NCBI RefSeq assembly: GCF_006088715.1 | Contig: NZ_CP030771.1 | Coordinates: 1,984,001-2,048,000, forward strand | Origin: Streptomyces sp. YIM 121038 | GTDB lineage: Bacteria > Actinomycetota > Actinomycetes > Streptomycetales > Streptomycetaceae | Direction of reading: 5' to 3' | Length of the DNA stretch: 64,000 nucleotides | Shown here: one piece after another, positions 45,503 through 55,596 of the stretch | Layout: every line of letters begins with the position of its first letter | How positions within the stretch are numbered: the stretch's first letter is position 1 | Notes under the pieces: generated by a model | Seen by the model: only the letters and a program-made list of their open reading frames with translations | The model's database searches: none | Told to the model about the DNA's origin: nothing | Made by a program: the position numbers and the translations under genes

Positions 45503-46443
45503 GGCGTCCCCTCGCCCCGGGGCCCGGCCGCCCCGGGCGGCGCCTTCGCCGGATCCAGGTCCGCGAGCCACAGGCGCTGCAGCATGTGCCAGTCCTGCGG
45601 GTGCTCGGCGATGCCCGTGGCGAAGGCGTCGGCGAGGGCCTGGGTCATCGCGGCCGTCTTCTCCGCGCGGGTGCCCGTCCCGGGGACCTCCACGGGCGGG
45701 TGGACCCGGCCGCGCATCACCGGCGAGGCGTCGTACCAGAGCGTCACCGGCAGGAGCAGCGCGCCCGTCTGCTGGGCCAGCGCGGCGGGCCCCGCGGGCA
45801 TCCGCGCGCTCTCCCCGAAGAACGTCACCTCGACGCCGGACGCCGACAGGTCCCGGTCGGCCACGAGGCAGACGAGCCCGCCCGCGCGCAGCCGCCGGGC
45901 GAGCGTGCCGAAGGCCGAGCCGCCGGTGTGCGGCAGGACCTCCATGCCCAGGCCGCTGCGGTAGGCCACGAAACGGTCGTACAGGGACTCGGGCTTCTGC
46001 CGCTCCTGCACGGTCGTGAACGGCGTCTTCAGCTTCGTGGTGACCCAGGCGCCCGCCAGGTCCCAGTTACCCAGGTGCGGCAGCGCGAGGATGACGCCCC
46101 TGCCGCTGTCCAGGCCGTCGGTCAGATGGTGCAGGTCCTGGGGCGCGAAGCCGTTCTTGACGCGGTCCTCGCTCCAGGCCGGAAGCCGGAAGGACTCCAT
46201 CCAGTAGCGCATGTACGACCGCATGCCCGCCTTGGACAGCTCCGCGAGGCGCTGCGGCGTCGCGTCGGGCACCACGCGCGCGTAGTTGGCCTCCAGGCGC
46301 AGCACGCCCTTGCCGCGCCGCTTCCACGCGAGGTCCGCGATGCGGCGCCCCAGGCCCACGGCGGCGGGCTCGGGAAGCTTCTTGACCGTGCTCCAGGCCA
46401 CCCCGTACAGCGCGTCCGTCAGCTTCTCCGCGGCGCGGCTCAT
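45499..46443 (-). CDS. Phosphatidylinositol mannoside acyltransferase
   Basis: 314 residues, lysophospholipid acyltransferase superfamily (HtrB/PatA-like). The HX4D catalytic motif is PHLGNWD near residue 125, followed by ERQKPESLYDRF and VADRDLSASGVEVTFFGE. It probably acylates mannose of PIM on the cytoplasmic side. ATG start MSRAAEKL overlaps the stop of the synthase gene. Confidence 0.93.
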   Translation of the reverse strand: MSRAAEKLTDALYGVAWSTVKKLPEPAAVGLGRRIADLAWKRRGKGVLRLEANYARVVPDATPQRLAELSKAGMRSYMRYWMESFRLPAWSEDRVKNGFAPQDLHHLTDGLDSGRGVILALPHLGNWDLAGAWVTTKLKTPFTTVQERQKPESLYDRFVAYRSGLGMEVLPHTGGSAFGTLARRLRAGGLVCLVADRDLSASGVEVTFFGESARMPAGPAALAQQTGALLLPVTLWYDASPVMRGRVHPPVEVPGTGTRAEKTAAMTQALADAFATGIAEHPQDWHMLQRLWLADLDPAKAPPGAAGPRGEGTP

Positions 46444-47114
46444 GAAGCGGTCCCGCTCCGCTGGGCGCCGTCCCGCGCGGCCTCGGCGTCCGCCTCCGCG
46501 GACTCGCGGCGCACGGTCACCACGCGCTGCACGAGCGTGACGAGGCTGCCGACGGCCACGATCCACAGGGCCACGGGCAGCAGCACGTCGATGCCCGGCA
46601 CCCCGAACTTGTGCAGTCCGGCGAAGCCCGCGGCGACCAGCGAGATCACCAGGCGCTCGGCGCGCTCCACCAGGCCGTTCACCGCCACGGGGAGGCCGAT
46701 CGCCTCGCCGCGCGCCTTCGTGTACGACACCACCTGGCCGCTGGCCAGGCAGAAGATCGAGACCGCGCACAGGATGTTGTCGTCACCCGAGCCCGCGTAC
46801 CAGAGCGCGAAGCCGCCGAAGATCGCGCCGTCGGCGACCCGGTCGAGCGTCGAGTCGAGGAACGCGCCCCAGCGGCTGGAGCGGCCGAGCTGACGCGCCA
46901 TGTTGCCGTCGACGAGGTCGGAGAAGACGAACAGCGTGATGACGATCGTGCCCCAGAAGAACTCCCCGCGGGGGTAGAAGACCAGCGCTCCCGCCATCAC
47001 TCCGGCCGTACCGATGAGCGTGACCGTGTCGGGGCTGACCCCGCGACGGATGAGAAACGCGGCGAACGGCGTGAGGACACGCGTGAAAAACGCACGCGCG
47101 TACTTGTTCAGCAT
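46440..47114 (-). CDS. pgsA: Phosphatidylinositol phosphate synthase (CDP-alcohol phosphotransferase)
   Basis: 224 residues, six membrane segments. The CDP-alcohol motif D-x2-DG-x2-AR-x8-G-x3-D-x3-D is complete: DLVDGNMARQ then WGAFLDSTLDR. In actinobacteria this family member joins CDP-diacylglycerol with inositol phosphate, the first step to PI and PIMs. First gene of the PI-acyltransferase-pimA operon; the promoter must lie in 47115-47374. Confidence 0.93.
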   Translation of the reverse strand: MLNKYARAFFTRVLTPFAAFLIRRGVSPDTVTLIGTAGVMAGALVFYPRGEFFWGTIVITLFVFSDLVDGNMARQLGRSSRWGAFLDSTLDRVADGAIFGGFALWYAGSGDDNILCAVSIFCLASGQVVSYTKARGEAIGLPVAVNGLVERAERLVISLVAAGFAGLHKFGVPGIDVLLPVALWIVAVGSLVTLVQRVVTVRRESAEADAEAARDGAQRSGTAS

Positions 47115-47374
47115 GGCCTTCCCGAGGGTCGGTGCGCACGGCGGCCCCGTTGGCCACCGGCTGGCCCATCGTAGTCACGCCCCGGACACGGCGGCTCGCC
47201 CCCTCACGATCGCGTACGACGTATGGACGCACAGTGACGCAAGTGGAAAGCTCGGAAGCACCGCGGGCGTCGTCGGAGCCGCCCCCGCACGCGGTTCCCG
47301 CGTGTCCGCGCTGAAGCCAGCATCCCCGAGGGGGCTGTGCCTCCTCACCACGCACGTAACCGGGAGGCCAAGGC
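47115..47374. promoter_or_regulatory. Divergent promoter region
   Basis: 260 bp between two genes read outward (pgsA leftward, EF-G-like rightward). It must contain both promoters. I could not assign -35/-10 boxes with confidence. Confidence 0.5.
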
Positions 47375-49582
47375 ATGGGCGACAAGGCGAACGCACACCC
47401 CGGAGCCGCCGGCAGGGCAGCGACGGCCGACCATCCCGCGTCCGTACGGAATGTGGTGCTGGTCGGCCACAGCGGATCGGGCAAGACGACCCTGGTGGAG
47501 GCCCTCGCGCTGACCGCGGGGGCGGTGAACCGGGCAGGCCGCGTGGAGGACGGCACGGCGGTCTCCGACTACGACGAGATCGAGCACCGGCAGCAGCGCT
47601 CGGTCCAGCTGTCCCTCGTCCCCGTCGAATGGGGTGGCTACAAGATCAACATCCTGGATACCCCCGGCTACGCCGACTTCGTCGGAGAGCTGAGGGCCGG
47701 TCTGCGCGCGGCGGACGCGGCCCTCTTCGTCGTCTCGGCGGCCGAGGGCGCCGAGGGCATCACCGGCGCCACCCGCATGGTCTGGGAGGAGTGCGCGGCC
47801 GTCGGCATGCCCCGGGCCATCGTCGTCACCCACCTGGAATCCGCCCGCGCGGACTTCACCCAGATGACCCGCACCTGCGCCGAGGCCTTCGGCGCCGACG
47901 ACCCCGACGCGGTCCTGCCGCTCTACCTGCCGCTGCACGGCGAGACGGGACCCGACGGCCACGCCCCCGTCACCGGACTCATCGGACTGCTGTCCCAGCG
48001 CGTGTACGACTACGCGTCGGGCGAACGCAAGGAGTCCGAGCCGGGCGCCGACCAGCTGCCCGCCATCGAGGAGGCGCGCAACAAGCTCATCGAGGGCATC
48101 ATCTCCGAGAGCGAGGACGAGTCCCTCATGGACCGCTACCTCAGCGGCGAGGAGATCGACTTCAAGACGCTCGTGGACGACCTGGAGCGGGCCGTCGCCC
48201 GCGGCATCTTCCACCCGGTGCTCGCCGCCGCCCCCGCCGCCGAGGGCGCCCGCCAGGGCATCGGCACCGTCGAGCTCCTGGAACTGGTCACCGGCGGCTT
48301 CCCGACCCCCCTGGAGCACCCCGCGCCCACCGTCACCACCCCCGACGGCAAACCCAGGCCCGCCCTCACCTGCGACCCCGAAGGCCCCCTGGTCGCCGAG
48401 GTCGTCAAGACGGCGTCCGACCCCTACGTCGGCCGGATCTCGCTGGTCCGCGTCTTCTCCGGCACCCTCAGGCCCGACGAGACCGTGCACGTCTCCGGGC
48501 ACGGCCTCGCCGACCGCGGCCACGAGGACCACGACGTCGACGAGCGCGTCGGCGCCCTCTCCGCGCCCTTCGGCAAACAGCAGCGCACCCTCTCCCAGGC
48601 CATCGCGGGCGACCTCGCCTGCGTCGCCAAGCTCAACCGCGCGGAGACCGGCGACACCCTCTCCGCCAAGGAGACCCCGCTCCTCATGGAGCCCTGGGAC
48701 ATGCCCGACCCGCTCCTGCCGCTCGCCATCCAGGCCCACAGCAAGGCCGACGAGGACAAGCTCTCCCAGGGCCTGTCCCGCCTCGTCGCCGAGGACCCCA
48801 CCATGCGGCTCGAACAGAACCAGGACACCCACCAGGTCGTCCTGTGGTGCCTCGGCGAGGCCCACGCCGACGTGGCCCTGGAGCGGCTGCGCAGCCGCTA
48901 CGGCGTCCAGGTCGACGTCATCCCGCACAAGGTCTCCCTGCGCGAGACCTTCGCGGGCAGGTCCGCCGGACGCGGCCGCCACGTCAAACAGTCCGGCGGC
49001 CACGGCCAGTACGCCATCTGCGAGATCGAGGTCGAGCCGCTGCCCGGCGGCAGCGGCATCGAGTTCGTCGACAAGGTCGTCGGCGGGGCCGTGCCCCGGC
49101 AGTTCATCCCGTCCGTGGAGAAGGGCGTCCGCGCCCAGGCCGCCAAGGGCGTCGCCGCGGGCTACGCCCTCATCGACGTACGCGTCACGCTCCTCGACGG
49201 CAAGGCCCACTCCGTGGACTCCTCCGACGCCGCCTTCCAGACCGCCGGCGCCCTCGCCCTGCGCGAAGCCGCCGCCGGCGCCGCCATCCACCTCCTCGAA
49301 CCGGTCGCCGACGTCCAGGTCCTCATCTCCGACGAGTACGTGGGCGCCGTCATGAGCGACCTGTCCGGACGCCGCGGCCGCGTCGTCGGCACCGAACAGG
49401 CACCCGGCGGACGCACCCTCGTCCGCGCGGAGGTGCCCGAGATCGAGATCGGCCGCTACGCCGTCGACCTCAGGTCCCTGTCCCAGGGCACGGCCCGCTT
49501 CAGCCGCCGCTACGCCCGGCACGAACCGATGCCCCCGCAGCTGGCCCAGCGGATCCGCGAACAGGCCCAGGACACCGCGTAG
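47375..49582 (+). CDS. Elongation factor G-like protein (EF-G2 type)
   Basis: 735 residues with the domain order of EF-G. The P-loop GHSGSGKTTL is intact, but G3 reads DTPGYADF, with Tyr in place of the catalytic His of DTPGH; the switch I region (RQQRSVQLSL) lacks the usual RGITI; and the NKxD base-recognition motif is VTHLE. Domains III-V are recognisable (GEAHADVALERL; GQYAICEIEVEPLP; AVMSDLSGRRGRVVGTE). It is unlikely to be the housekeeping translocase. From memory, a mycobacterial EF-G2 binds GTP but has no ribosome-stimulated hydrolysis. Confidence 0.92.
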   Translation: MGDKANAHPGAAGRAATADHPASVRNVVLVGHSGSGKTTLVEALALTAGAVNRAGRVEDGTAVSDYDEIEHRQQRSVQLSLVPVEWGGYKINILDTPGYADFVGELRAGLRAADAALFVVSAAEGAEGITGATRMVWEECAAVGMPRAIVVTHLESARADFTQMTRTCAEAFGADDPDAVLPLYLPLHGETGPDGHAPVTGLIGLLSQRVYDYASGERKESEPGADQLPAIEEARNKLIEGIISESEDESLMDRYLSGEEIDFKTLVDDLERAVARGIFHPVLAAAPAAEGARQGIGTVELLELVTGGFPTPLEHPAPTVTTPDGKPRPALTCDPEGPLVAEVVKTASDPYVGRISLVRVFSGTLRPDETVHVSGHGLADRGHEDHDVDERVGALSAPFGKQQRTLSQAIAGDLACVAKLNRAETGDTLSAKETPLLMEPWDMPDPLLPLAIQAHSKADEDKLSQGLSRLVAEDPTMRLEQNQDTHQVVLWCLGEAHADVALERLRSRYGVQVDVIPHKVSLRETFAGRSAGRGRHVKQSGGHGQYAICEIEVEPLPGGSGIEFVDKVVGGAVPRQFIPSVEKGVRAQAAKGVAAGYALIDVRVTLLDGKAHSVDSSDAAFQTAGALALREAAAGAAIHLLEPVADVQVLISDEYVGAVMSDLSGRRGRVVGTEQAPGGRTLVRAEVPEIEIGRYAVDLRSLSQGTARFSRRYARHEPMPPQLAQRIREQAQDTA

Positions 49583-49795
49583 TTGAGCCCCACTGGCCGA
49601 ATGCCGCCCGCTCCGCCTCCTCCTCGCGGGCGGCATTCGACCGACCCCTGACGGATGTCGGTACGCCCCGATACGCTGATGACCTGATCAACAGCCGTAC
49701 CGGCCAGGTCAACAGGTGTGCCGGGCCGCACAGTCGGGAAACAACGCAATCGGGAAGGGCCGCGGCGGTCAGCGGCGCGGCGATGGGGGCGGCAG

Positions 49796-51451
49796 GTGGC
49801 GGACGACGCATTCGACTTCAGGCCAGGGGCCCAGGTACCGCTCTCCGGCGCCGCCGGACAGACCGCGGCCACCCACGCCCTGGCCTCCGCGGCATACCGC
49901 GACGGCGAAGTCGACGAGATCCTCAAGGCCAACAGCGACTGGCACAAGTCCGTGGTGAAACCGGGCCTGTGGTCCCTGTTCAAGCCGAGCCTCGGCGAAG
50001 CCTTCGCCAGAACCGTCCAGGTACGGATGCTCGGCGGCGCCCGCAGCCCCCTCATCCAGGCCTTCGGCATCGACCCCCAGTCGGTCGTCGAGCACTGCCT
50101 GGCCGCCACCGGCATCCGCCGCCACCGCGACAGCTGGCTCACCCTCGTCATGGCCGTGTGCGGCCTGCTCTTCCTGCCCGGCCTCTTCGCCTGGCTGCTC
50201 GTCTTCACCGCCCGCCGCTGGATCACCAAGCAGAAGGACAAGCGCACCCAGGCGATCGCCACCGCCCTCCTCGTCGCCATCGGCGTCGTCGTGGTCATCC
50301 TCCTCGTCAAACTGCCCTTCGGGGGCCTCCTGGCCTGGTATCTGCGCCTGTGCCCCGTCGTCCCCGTGATCGGCTGGTTCTGGGCCAAGCACATAGCCGA
50401 AGGCACCGCCAAGGACCTGCGCGAGCGGTGGAGCGCGCTCCTCTCCGGCGGCGGCATCGGCGCGAAGATCCCCGAAGCCGTCCCCGGCAGCCCCGGCGAC
50501 GCCTCCGCCGAGCGCCTGCGCCAGGGCCTCGCCCGCCTCTCCGCCGAGCAGCAGAGCAACTCCGTCTTCTACGCGGGCCCCAAGGGAATACTGGGCATGG
50601 GCACCCGCTGGGGCAGCTGGCAGCTCGCCGAGGAACTCGTCCCCCGCGAGGACGGCAAGGAGATCAACCCCTTCCGCAGCTGGGACGTCGTACGGGCGGT
50701 GCACGACCAGCTCCGCATGCTCGAGCGCGGCCCCCTGCACACCGGCGGCTTCACCACCCCGTCGATAAGGCACTGGATCGTCACCCCCGTCGGGGAGAAC
50801 GCGGGCTCGGTCTCCCGCCCCTCCGGCACCGACGTCGAGGCCTTCCAGATCAAGGGCCACGAAATACAGCGCATCTGCAACGAGCAGCAGTTCGGCAGCG
50901 GCGACCGCCACTATCTGGGCGTCCAGTTCACCCTCTGGGACGGCCAGCTCGTCATCACCATGCTGATCACGGTGACCGTGCTGCACGAGACCCTGCGCAT
51001 CGAAGTCACCGGCCACGCCCTCGGCCCCGTGCACTCGCTGTTCACCAGCAAGCCCTCACCCAAGACCAAGACGGTCAGCAAGACCATCAAATTCTGGGAG
51101 ACCACCACGCGCAGCCTCCCGCTCGTCGACGCCCAGGAAGTGGTGCGCCTCGCCGTCCGCGCCCCCTTCACGTGGTACCCGCCGATCCTGGACTACCTCG
51201 GCGGCAAGCTCGTCCTGCCCGAGCCCTTCGGCCTGCGCCACGCCTGGGCGGACAAGCCCTGGCGGCACCGCTTCATGGCCGACGACGCGCTGCGCGCCGC
51301 CACACCGGTCCTGCGCGTCGTCCACACGGCCGCCATCAAGGTCCTGGAGGAGAACGGCGTGAACACCGACCGCTTCAGCGGCCGCGCCACCTTCCTCAGC
51401 GGCGCGATCCAGGACCCCATGCCGCGCCAGGCGGACGTGTACGGCGCGTAA
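49796..51451 (+). CDS. Membrane protein of unknown function
   Basis: About 551 residues. Three hydrophobic segments lie in the first third (LTLVMAVCGLLFLPGLFAWLL; ATALLVAIGVVVVILLV; YLRLCPVVPVIGWFW), then about 350 residues of soluble domain with a further hydrophobic beta-like stretch (GQLVITMLITVTVLHETLRIE). No family recognised. The GTG at 49796 (VADDAFDFRPGAQ) is preferred; the frame is open 26 codons upstream. It follows the EF-G-like gene by 213 bp and may have its own promoter. Confidence 0.82.
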   Translation: MADDAFDFRPGAQVPLSGAAGQTAATHALASAAYRDGEVDEILKANSDWHKSVVKPGLWSLFKPSLGEAFARTVQVRMLGGARSPLIQAFGIDPQSVVEHCLAATGIRRHRDSWLTLVMAVCGLLFLPGLFAWLLVFTARRWITKQKDKRTQAIATALLVAIGVVVVILLVKLPFGGLLAWYLRLCPVVPVIGWFWAKHIAEGTAKDLRERWSALLSGGGIGAKIPEAVPGSPGDASAERLRQGLARLSAEQQSNSVFYAGPKGILGMGTRWGSWQLAEELVPREDGKEINPFRSWDVVRAVHDQLRMLERGPLHTGGFTTPSIRHWIVTPVGENAGSVSRPSGTDVEAFQIKGHEIQRICNEQQFGSGDRHYLGVQFTLWDGQLVITMLITVTVLHETLRIEVTGHALGPVHSLFTSKPSPKTKTVSKTIKFWETTTRSLPLVDAQEVVRLAVRAPFTWYPPILDYLGGKLVLPEPFGLRHAWADKPWRHRFMADDALRAATPVLRVVHTAAIKVLEENGVNTDRFSGRATFLSGAIQDPMPRQADVYGA

Positions 51452-51467
51452 GCGCTTCGCTGGAATT

Positions 51468-51507
51468 GCCACGATGGGCCGTCGGTTGCCCGCCGGTCCA
51501 TCGTGGC
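51468..51507. terminator. Terminator after the membrane-protein gene
   Basis: Inverted repeat 51468-51481 with 51494-51507 (14 pairs, one G-T) and a 12-nt loop, 17 bp after the stop. A second hairpin, GCGCCCC-TTC-GGGGCGC (51550-51566), lies just past the stop of the converging HIT gene. Confidence 0.75.
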
Positions 51508-51570
51508 TCGTCGCGCCCACGCGGCGGAGCCGCATGTCGATACCGCCCCGCGCCCCTTCGGGGCGCTGCC

Positions 51571-52119
51571 CTACACCGCGGGCCACGCCTTCGCGAGCAT
51601 CGCGCGGGTGTCCGCGAGCAGTTGCGGCAGCACCTTGGTGTGCCCCACGACGGGCATGAAGTTCGTGTCCCCGCCCCAGCGCGGCACGATGTGCTGGTGC
51701 AGATGCGCGGCGATCCCCGCGCCCGCGACCGTGCCCTGGTTCATGCCCAGGTTGAAGCCGTGCGCGCCGGACGCCGTGCGCAGCGCGGTCATCGCCTGCT
51801 TGGTCAGCTCGGCCAGCTCCAGGGTCTCCGGACCCGTCAGCTCCGTGTAGTCCGCGACGTGCCGGTAGGGGACCGTCATCAGGTGCCCGCCGTTGTACGG
51901 GTAGAGGTTGAGCACCGCGTACACGTGCTCGCCCCGTTTGAGGATCAGCCCGTCCTCGTCCGACTTGGCCGGGATGGAGCAGAACGGGCAGCCGTCGTCG
52001 GCCCCCGAACCGGTCGGCTTGTTCTCGCCTTGGATGTACGCCATCCGGTGGGGCGTCCACAGGCGCTGGAACGCGTCCTGCGTCCCCACTCCGATCTGCT
52101 GCTCCGGCTCACTCGTCAT
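51571..52119 (-). CDS. HIT-domain protein, probable Ap4A phosphorylase
   Basis: 182 residues. The histidine triad reads AHLHQHIVPRW; CPFCSIPAK near residue 40 and GGHLMTVPYRHVADY are typical. Actinobacterial relatives in this location (Rv2613c type) have been described as diadenosine tetraphosphate phosphorylases. Start ATG 52119 (MTSEPEQQIG); an ATG four codons upstream is also possible. Downstream of thrS with a terminator between. Confidence 0.93.
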   Translation of the reverse strand: MTSEPEQQIGVGTQDAFQRLWTPHRMAYIQGENKPTGSGADDGCPFCSIPAKSDEDGLILKRGEHVYAVLNLYPYNGGHLMTVPYRHVADYTELTGPETLELAELTKQAMTALRTASGAHGFNLGMNQGTVAGAGIAAHLHQHIVPRWGGDTNFMPVVGHTKVLPQLLADTRAMLAKAWPAV

Positions 52120-52150
52120 GGTGGTCAGCATATTCGCCGCCGGACACGCC

Positions 52151-52184
52151 ACGAGGGGCGGCCCCGAACGGGACCGCCCCTCGT
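52151..52184 (-). terminator. thrS terminator
   Basis: Stem of 14 pairs with one mismatch (52151-52165 with 52170-52184) and loop GAAC, 25 bp after the thrS stop and before the HIT gene. Confidence 0.75.
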
Positions 52185-52209
52185 CGTCGGCCTGTGCCGC
52201 GGCCGTGCG

Positions 52210-54189
52210 TCAGATCTGGGTGCGCTCCTCGACGACCTTCAGGATCTTGGCGATGGCCTCGCCGGCCGGGATGCCGTTCTCCTGCGAGCCGTCGCGGTAC
52301 CGGAAGGACACCGCGCCCGCGTTCATGTCGTCGTCGCCGACGATCACCATGAACGGCACCTTGGACTTCTGTGCGTTGCGGATCTTCTTCTGCATCCGGT
52401 CCGAGGAGGCGTCCACCTCGACCCGCAGCCCGTGCTTCTTCGCCTCCTCCGCGAACTCCTGGAGGTACGGCACGTGCGCGTCACCGACCGGAATCCCCAC
52501 GGCCTGCACCGGCGCCAGCCACGCCGGGAACGCGCCCGCGTAGTGCTCGAGGAGCACGCCGAAGAACCGCTCGATCGAGCCGAACAGCGCGCGGTGCAGC
52601 ATGACCGGCTGCTGCTTGGAGCCGTCGGCGGAGGTGTACTCCAGGCCGAAGCGCTTCGGCTGGTTGAAGTCCACCTGGAGGGTCGACATCTGCCAGGACC
52701 GGCCGATCGCGTCCTTCGCCTGAACGGAGATCTTCGGCCCGTAGTACGCGGCCCCGCCCGGGTCGGGCACGAGCGGCAGGCCCTGCTTCTCGGCGGCCTG
52801 GCGCAGCGCCTCCGTGGCCTCGGCCCAGTCCTCGTCCGAGCCGATGAACTTGTCGGAGTCGTCGCGGGTGGACAGCTCCAGCTCGAACTCGTTCAGACCG
52901 TAGTCGCGCAGCAGGTCCAGGACGAAGGTGAGGAGCTTGTCGAGCTCCTCCGCCATCTGCTCCTTGGTGCAGTAGATGTGCGAGTCGTCCTGGGTGAAGC
53001 CGCGCGAGCGGGTCAGGCCGTGCACGACGCCCGACTTCTCGTAGCGGTAGACCGTGCCGAACTCGAAGAGCCGCAGGGGCAGCTCGCGGTAGGAGCGGCC
53101 GCGCGACTTGAAGATCAGGTTGTGCATCGGGCAGTTCATCGCCTTGAGGCGGTAGTTCTGCTCGTCGAACTCGATCGCCGGGAACATGCCGTCCGCGTAG
53201 TGCGGCAGGTGCCCCGAGGTCTCGAAGAGCTTCTCCTTCGAGATGTGCGGGGTGTTCACGAACTCGTAGCCGGAGTCCTCGTGGCGCTTGCGGGAGTAGT
53301 CCTCCATCACCTTGCGGATCACGCCGCCCTTGGGGTGGAAGACCGCGAGGCCCGGGCCCAGCTCCTCGGGGAAGGAGAACAGGTCCAGCTCGGCACCAAG
53401 CTTGCGGTGATCACGCGCCTCGGCCTCGGCGAGGAACTCCAGGTGCGCCTTCAGCTCGTCCTTGGACGGCCATGCGGTGCCGTAGATGCGCTGGAGCTGC
53501 GGGTTCTTCTCGCTGCCGCGCCAGTAGGCGGCGGCGGAGCGCATCAGCTTGAACGCCGGGATCACCCGGGTCGTGGCCAGGTGCGGGCCGCGGCAGAGGT
53601 CCTTCCAGCACAGCTCGCCGGTCTTGGCGTCCAGGTTGTCGTAGATGGTCAGCTCGCCCGCGCCCACCTCGGCGTCGGCGCCGTCGGCGGCCTGCGCGGC
53701 GTTGCCCTTGAGGCCGATGAGCTCCAGCTTGTACGGCTCGTCGGCGAGCTCGACGCGGGCGTCGTCGTCGGTGGTGACGCGACGGGAGAACTTCTGGCCC
53801 CGCTTCTGGATCTCCTGCATCTTCTTCTCGATGCGCTTGAGGTCCTCGGGGGTGAAGGGCTCCTTGACGTCGAAGTCGTAGTAGAAGCCGTCCCGGATGG
53901 GCGGGCCGATGCCGAGCTTGGCGTCGGGGAAGAGCTCCTGCACGGCCTGGGCCATGACGTGCGCGGTGGAGTGGCGCAGGATGTTCAGGCCGTCCTCGGA
54001 GGAGATCTCGACGGGCTCGACCTCCTCGCCGTCCTTGATCTCGTACGCGAGGTCCTTCAGCTCGCCGCCGACGCGGGCGGCCACGATGGTGCGCTCGCCC
54101 GCGAAGAGCTCGGCGGCCGTGGTGCCCGTGGTCACCACGCGCTCTTCCCGCTCGGAATCGCGTTGGATGATCACACGGACGTCTGACAC
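52210..54189 (-). CDS. thrS: Threonyl-tRNA synthetase
   Basis: Class II synthetase, 659 residues. N-terminal TGS domain, editing domain with [16 protein letters not shown], and the catalytic core ([17 protein letters not shown]; motif 2 [33 protein letters not shown]) with an anticodon-binding C terminus. The GTG start ([13 protein letters not shown]) has CAGGAGAG upstream; the in-frame ATG 17 codons earlier has no family support. Confidence 0.97.
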   Translation of the reverse strand: MSDVRVIIQRDSEREERVVTTGTTAAELFAGERTIVAARVGGELKDLAYEIKDGEEVEPVEISSEDGLNILRHSTAHVMAQAVQELFPDAKLGIGPPIRDGFYYDFDVKEPFTPEDLKRIEKKMQEIQKRGQKFSRRVTTDDDARVELADEPYKLELIGLKGNAAQAADGADAEVGAGELTIYDNLDAKTGELCWKDLCRGPHLATTRVIPAFKLMRSAAAYWRGSEKNPQLQRIYGTAWPSKDELKAHLEFLAEAEARDHRKLGAELDLFSFPEELGPGLAVFHPKGGVIRKVMEDYSRKRHEDSGYEFVNTPHISKEKLFETSGHLPHYADGMFPAIEFDEQNYRLKAMNCPMHNLIFKSRGRSYRELPLRLFEFGTVYRYEKSGVVHGLTRSRGFTQDDSHIYCTKEQMAEELDKLLTFVLDLLRDYGLNEFELELSTRDDSDKFIGSDEDWAEATEALRQAAEKQGLPLVPDPGGAAYYGPKISVQAKDAIGRSWQMSTLQVDFNQPKRFGLEYTSADGSKQQPVMLHRALFGSIERFFGVLLEHYAGAFPAWLAPVQAVGIPVGDAHVPYLQEFAEEAKKHGLRVEVDASSDRMQKKIRNAQKSKVPFMVIVGDDDMNAGAVSFRYRDGSQENGIPAGEAIAKILKVVEERTQI

Positions 54190-54309
54190 CGGTCTCTCCT
54201 GTCTGAGGGGGCTGCGGCAGGTCCTCGCCTGCACGCGCAACGAATCGTACCGAGCCCCGGGGGCCCACCGCGAAACGGTTGGCGGCGGGCGGGGCCCGCT
54301 CCCCCGCCC

Positions 54310-55596
54310 TCAGTCGGTGCTGCACGCCTCCTCGAAGAAGTCGAGGTTCTCCTGGAGCGACTTCAGGAGCCGGTCCCGCTCGGCGTCGTCGACCTGCACC
54401 GGCACCACCTGTGTGGCCCCGGTGAGCCTGCGGAAGCCGCCGCGGCTCTCCAGGCGGCCGTGCACCCGGATCGGCAGCCCGACCAGATGGGCATGGCCCG
54501 CGATGCGGTACGCCTCCTCGTCGAGGGACATCCGCACGTGCGGGACCTCGGCGCCAGCGAGCACCCGTACCCGCACGGTGCCCGTGCCGCGCGGCCCCGA
54601 GCGCCGCATGCGCACCACGGCGCCGGTGATCCGCACCGGCACCGACGGCTCGTCGCGCAGATAGCGGGCCCCGGCCTCGCGCAGGACGGCCAGGTCGCCC
54701 GGGGAGAACTCGACGGGCTCGGTGGTGGCCGCGCAGCCCTCGGGCACGCCCGCCGCGGGCGACCACTCGACGTGGACGCGGGCGCCCTCGGTGCCGCGCA
54801 CCAGGGAGACGATGGCCTCGACCAGCTCGTGGCTGACCCCTGCCTCGACGGCGGTGTCGAAGGCGTCCATGCCGCCGGTGGCCCGCTGGTAGTCGACGGC
54901 CTCACGGGCCGCGTAGAGCGCCTGGTGCAGCCGTACGGCCAGCGGCCGGGCCGCGGAGACCGGCACGAAGGCGGTGAGGCGGCGCCCGCCCGGCGCGGGC
55001 CCCACGAGGATGTTCTCCAGGGAGGCGGCGGCGGGGCGGCGGTGCCGGGCGCCGTAGTACCCGGCGCGCTCGCGCGCGGCGAGGGCCCCGGCCAGGAGCA
55101 TCTGCCGGGCGGCGGCGCGCAGCTGCTCCTCGACGGTCCAGGGCGCGGTGCCCGCGGGGCCGCCGGGGACGTCGCGCCACCAGCGGATCTCGTCGCTGGG
55201 CACGGCGAGCGACACGAGCACGTCACGGGCCGAGGGCGAGGAGCTGCGGGTGAGGGCGGTGAGGGCCTCGCCGATGAGGTCGTCGCTGTCGGGGAAGGCA
55301 CGGTTCTCGGGGACGAGGAGGCTGGTGCCGCGGGCGGCGGGGCCCGGCGGGGTCCAGCGGGAGTAGTGTCCTGCGGCGCCGCCGCGGCGGCGCCAGCCGT
55401 GCCGGTGGAGGAGGGCGACGAGCACGGCGGGGTCGACGTGGCCGGGGTCGGGCGGCTCGGACCAGACGTCGGGGGCGTCGGGCGCGGCGGGCCCGTCGGC
55501 GGAGCGGGGCCGTACGCCGCGGAGTGCGCGGGCGGCGTGCGCGGCGGCCGGGCCGTCGTCGCGTACGGAGGCTGGGTCGTCGATCGGGCGGTGCAT
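54310..55596 (-). CDS. Unrecognised 428-residue protein paired with a DUF4365 gene
   Basis: I do not recognise this protein. Residues 55-120 read as a compact domain (AVLVALLHRHGWRRRGG, then LLVPENRAFPDSDDLIGEAL); the middle is helical and Arg/Ala-rich; residues 330-400 form a beta-rich segment (VPVRITGAVVRMRRSG; IRVHGRLESRGGFRRLTGA) with the rhythm of an OB or small barrel fold. No membrane segment or catalytic motif is evident. The ATG start has GGGAGGGA upstream and shares a base with the preceding DUF4365 stop (TGATG), so the two are translated together. Confidence 0.82.
   Translation of the reverse strand: MHRPIDDPASVRDDGPAAAHAARALRGVRPRSADGPAAPDAPDVWSEPPDPGHVDPAVLVALLHRHGWRRRGGAAGHYSRWTPPGPAARGTSLLVPENRAFPDSDDLIGEALTALTRSSSPSARDVLVSLAVPSDEIRWWRDVPGGPAGTAPWTVEEQLRAAARQMLLAGALAARERAGYYGARHRRPAAASLENILVGPAPGGRRLTAFVPVSAARPLAVRLHQALYAAREAVDYQRATGGMDAFDTAVEAGVSHELVEAIVSLVRGTEGARVHVEWSPAAGVPEGCAATTEPVEFSPGDLAVLREAGARYLRDEPSVPVRITGAVVRMRRSGPRGTGTVRVRVLAGAEVPHVRMSLDEEAYRIAGHAHLVGLPIRVHGRLESRGGFRRLTGATQVVPVQVDDAERDRLLKSLQENLDFFEEACSTD

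Noticed and set aside
47014..54186. An uninterrupted plus-strand open frame of about 2,390 codons
   Set aside because: It runs out of frame through the EF-G-like gene and the membrane-protein gene and antisense to HIT and thrS. Its sequence is Arg/Ala/Gly/Pro-rich with no domain; a high-GC artefact.
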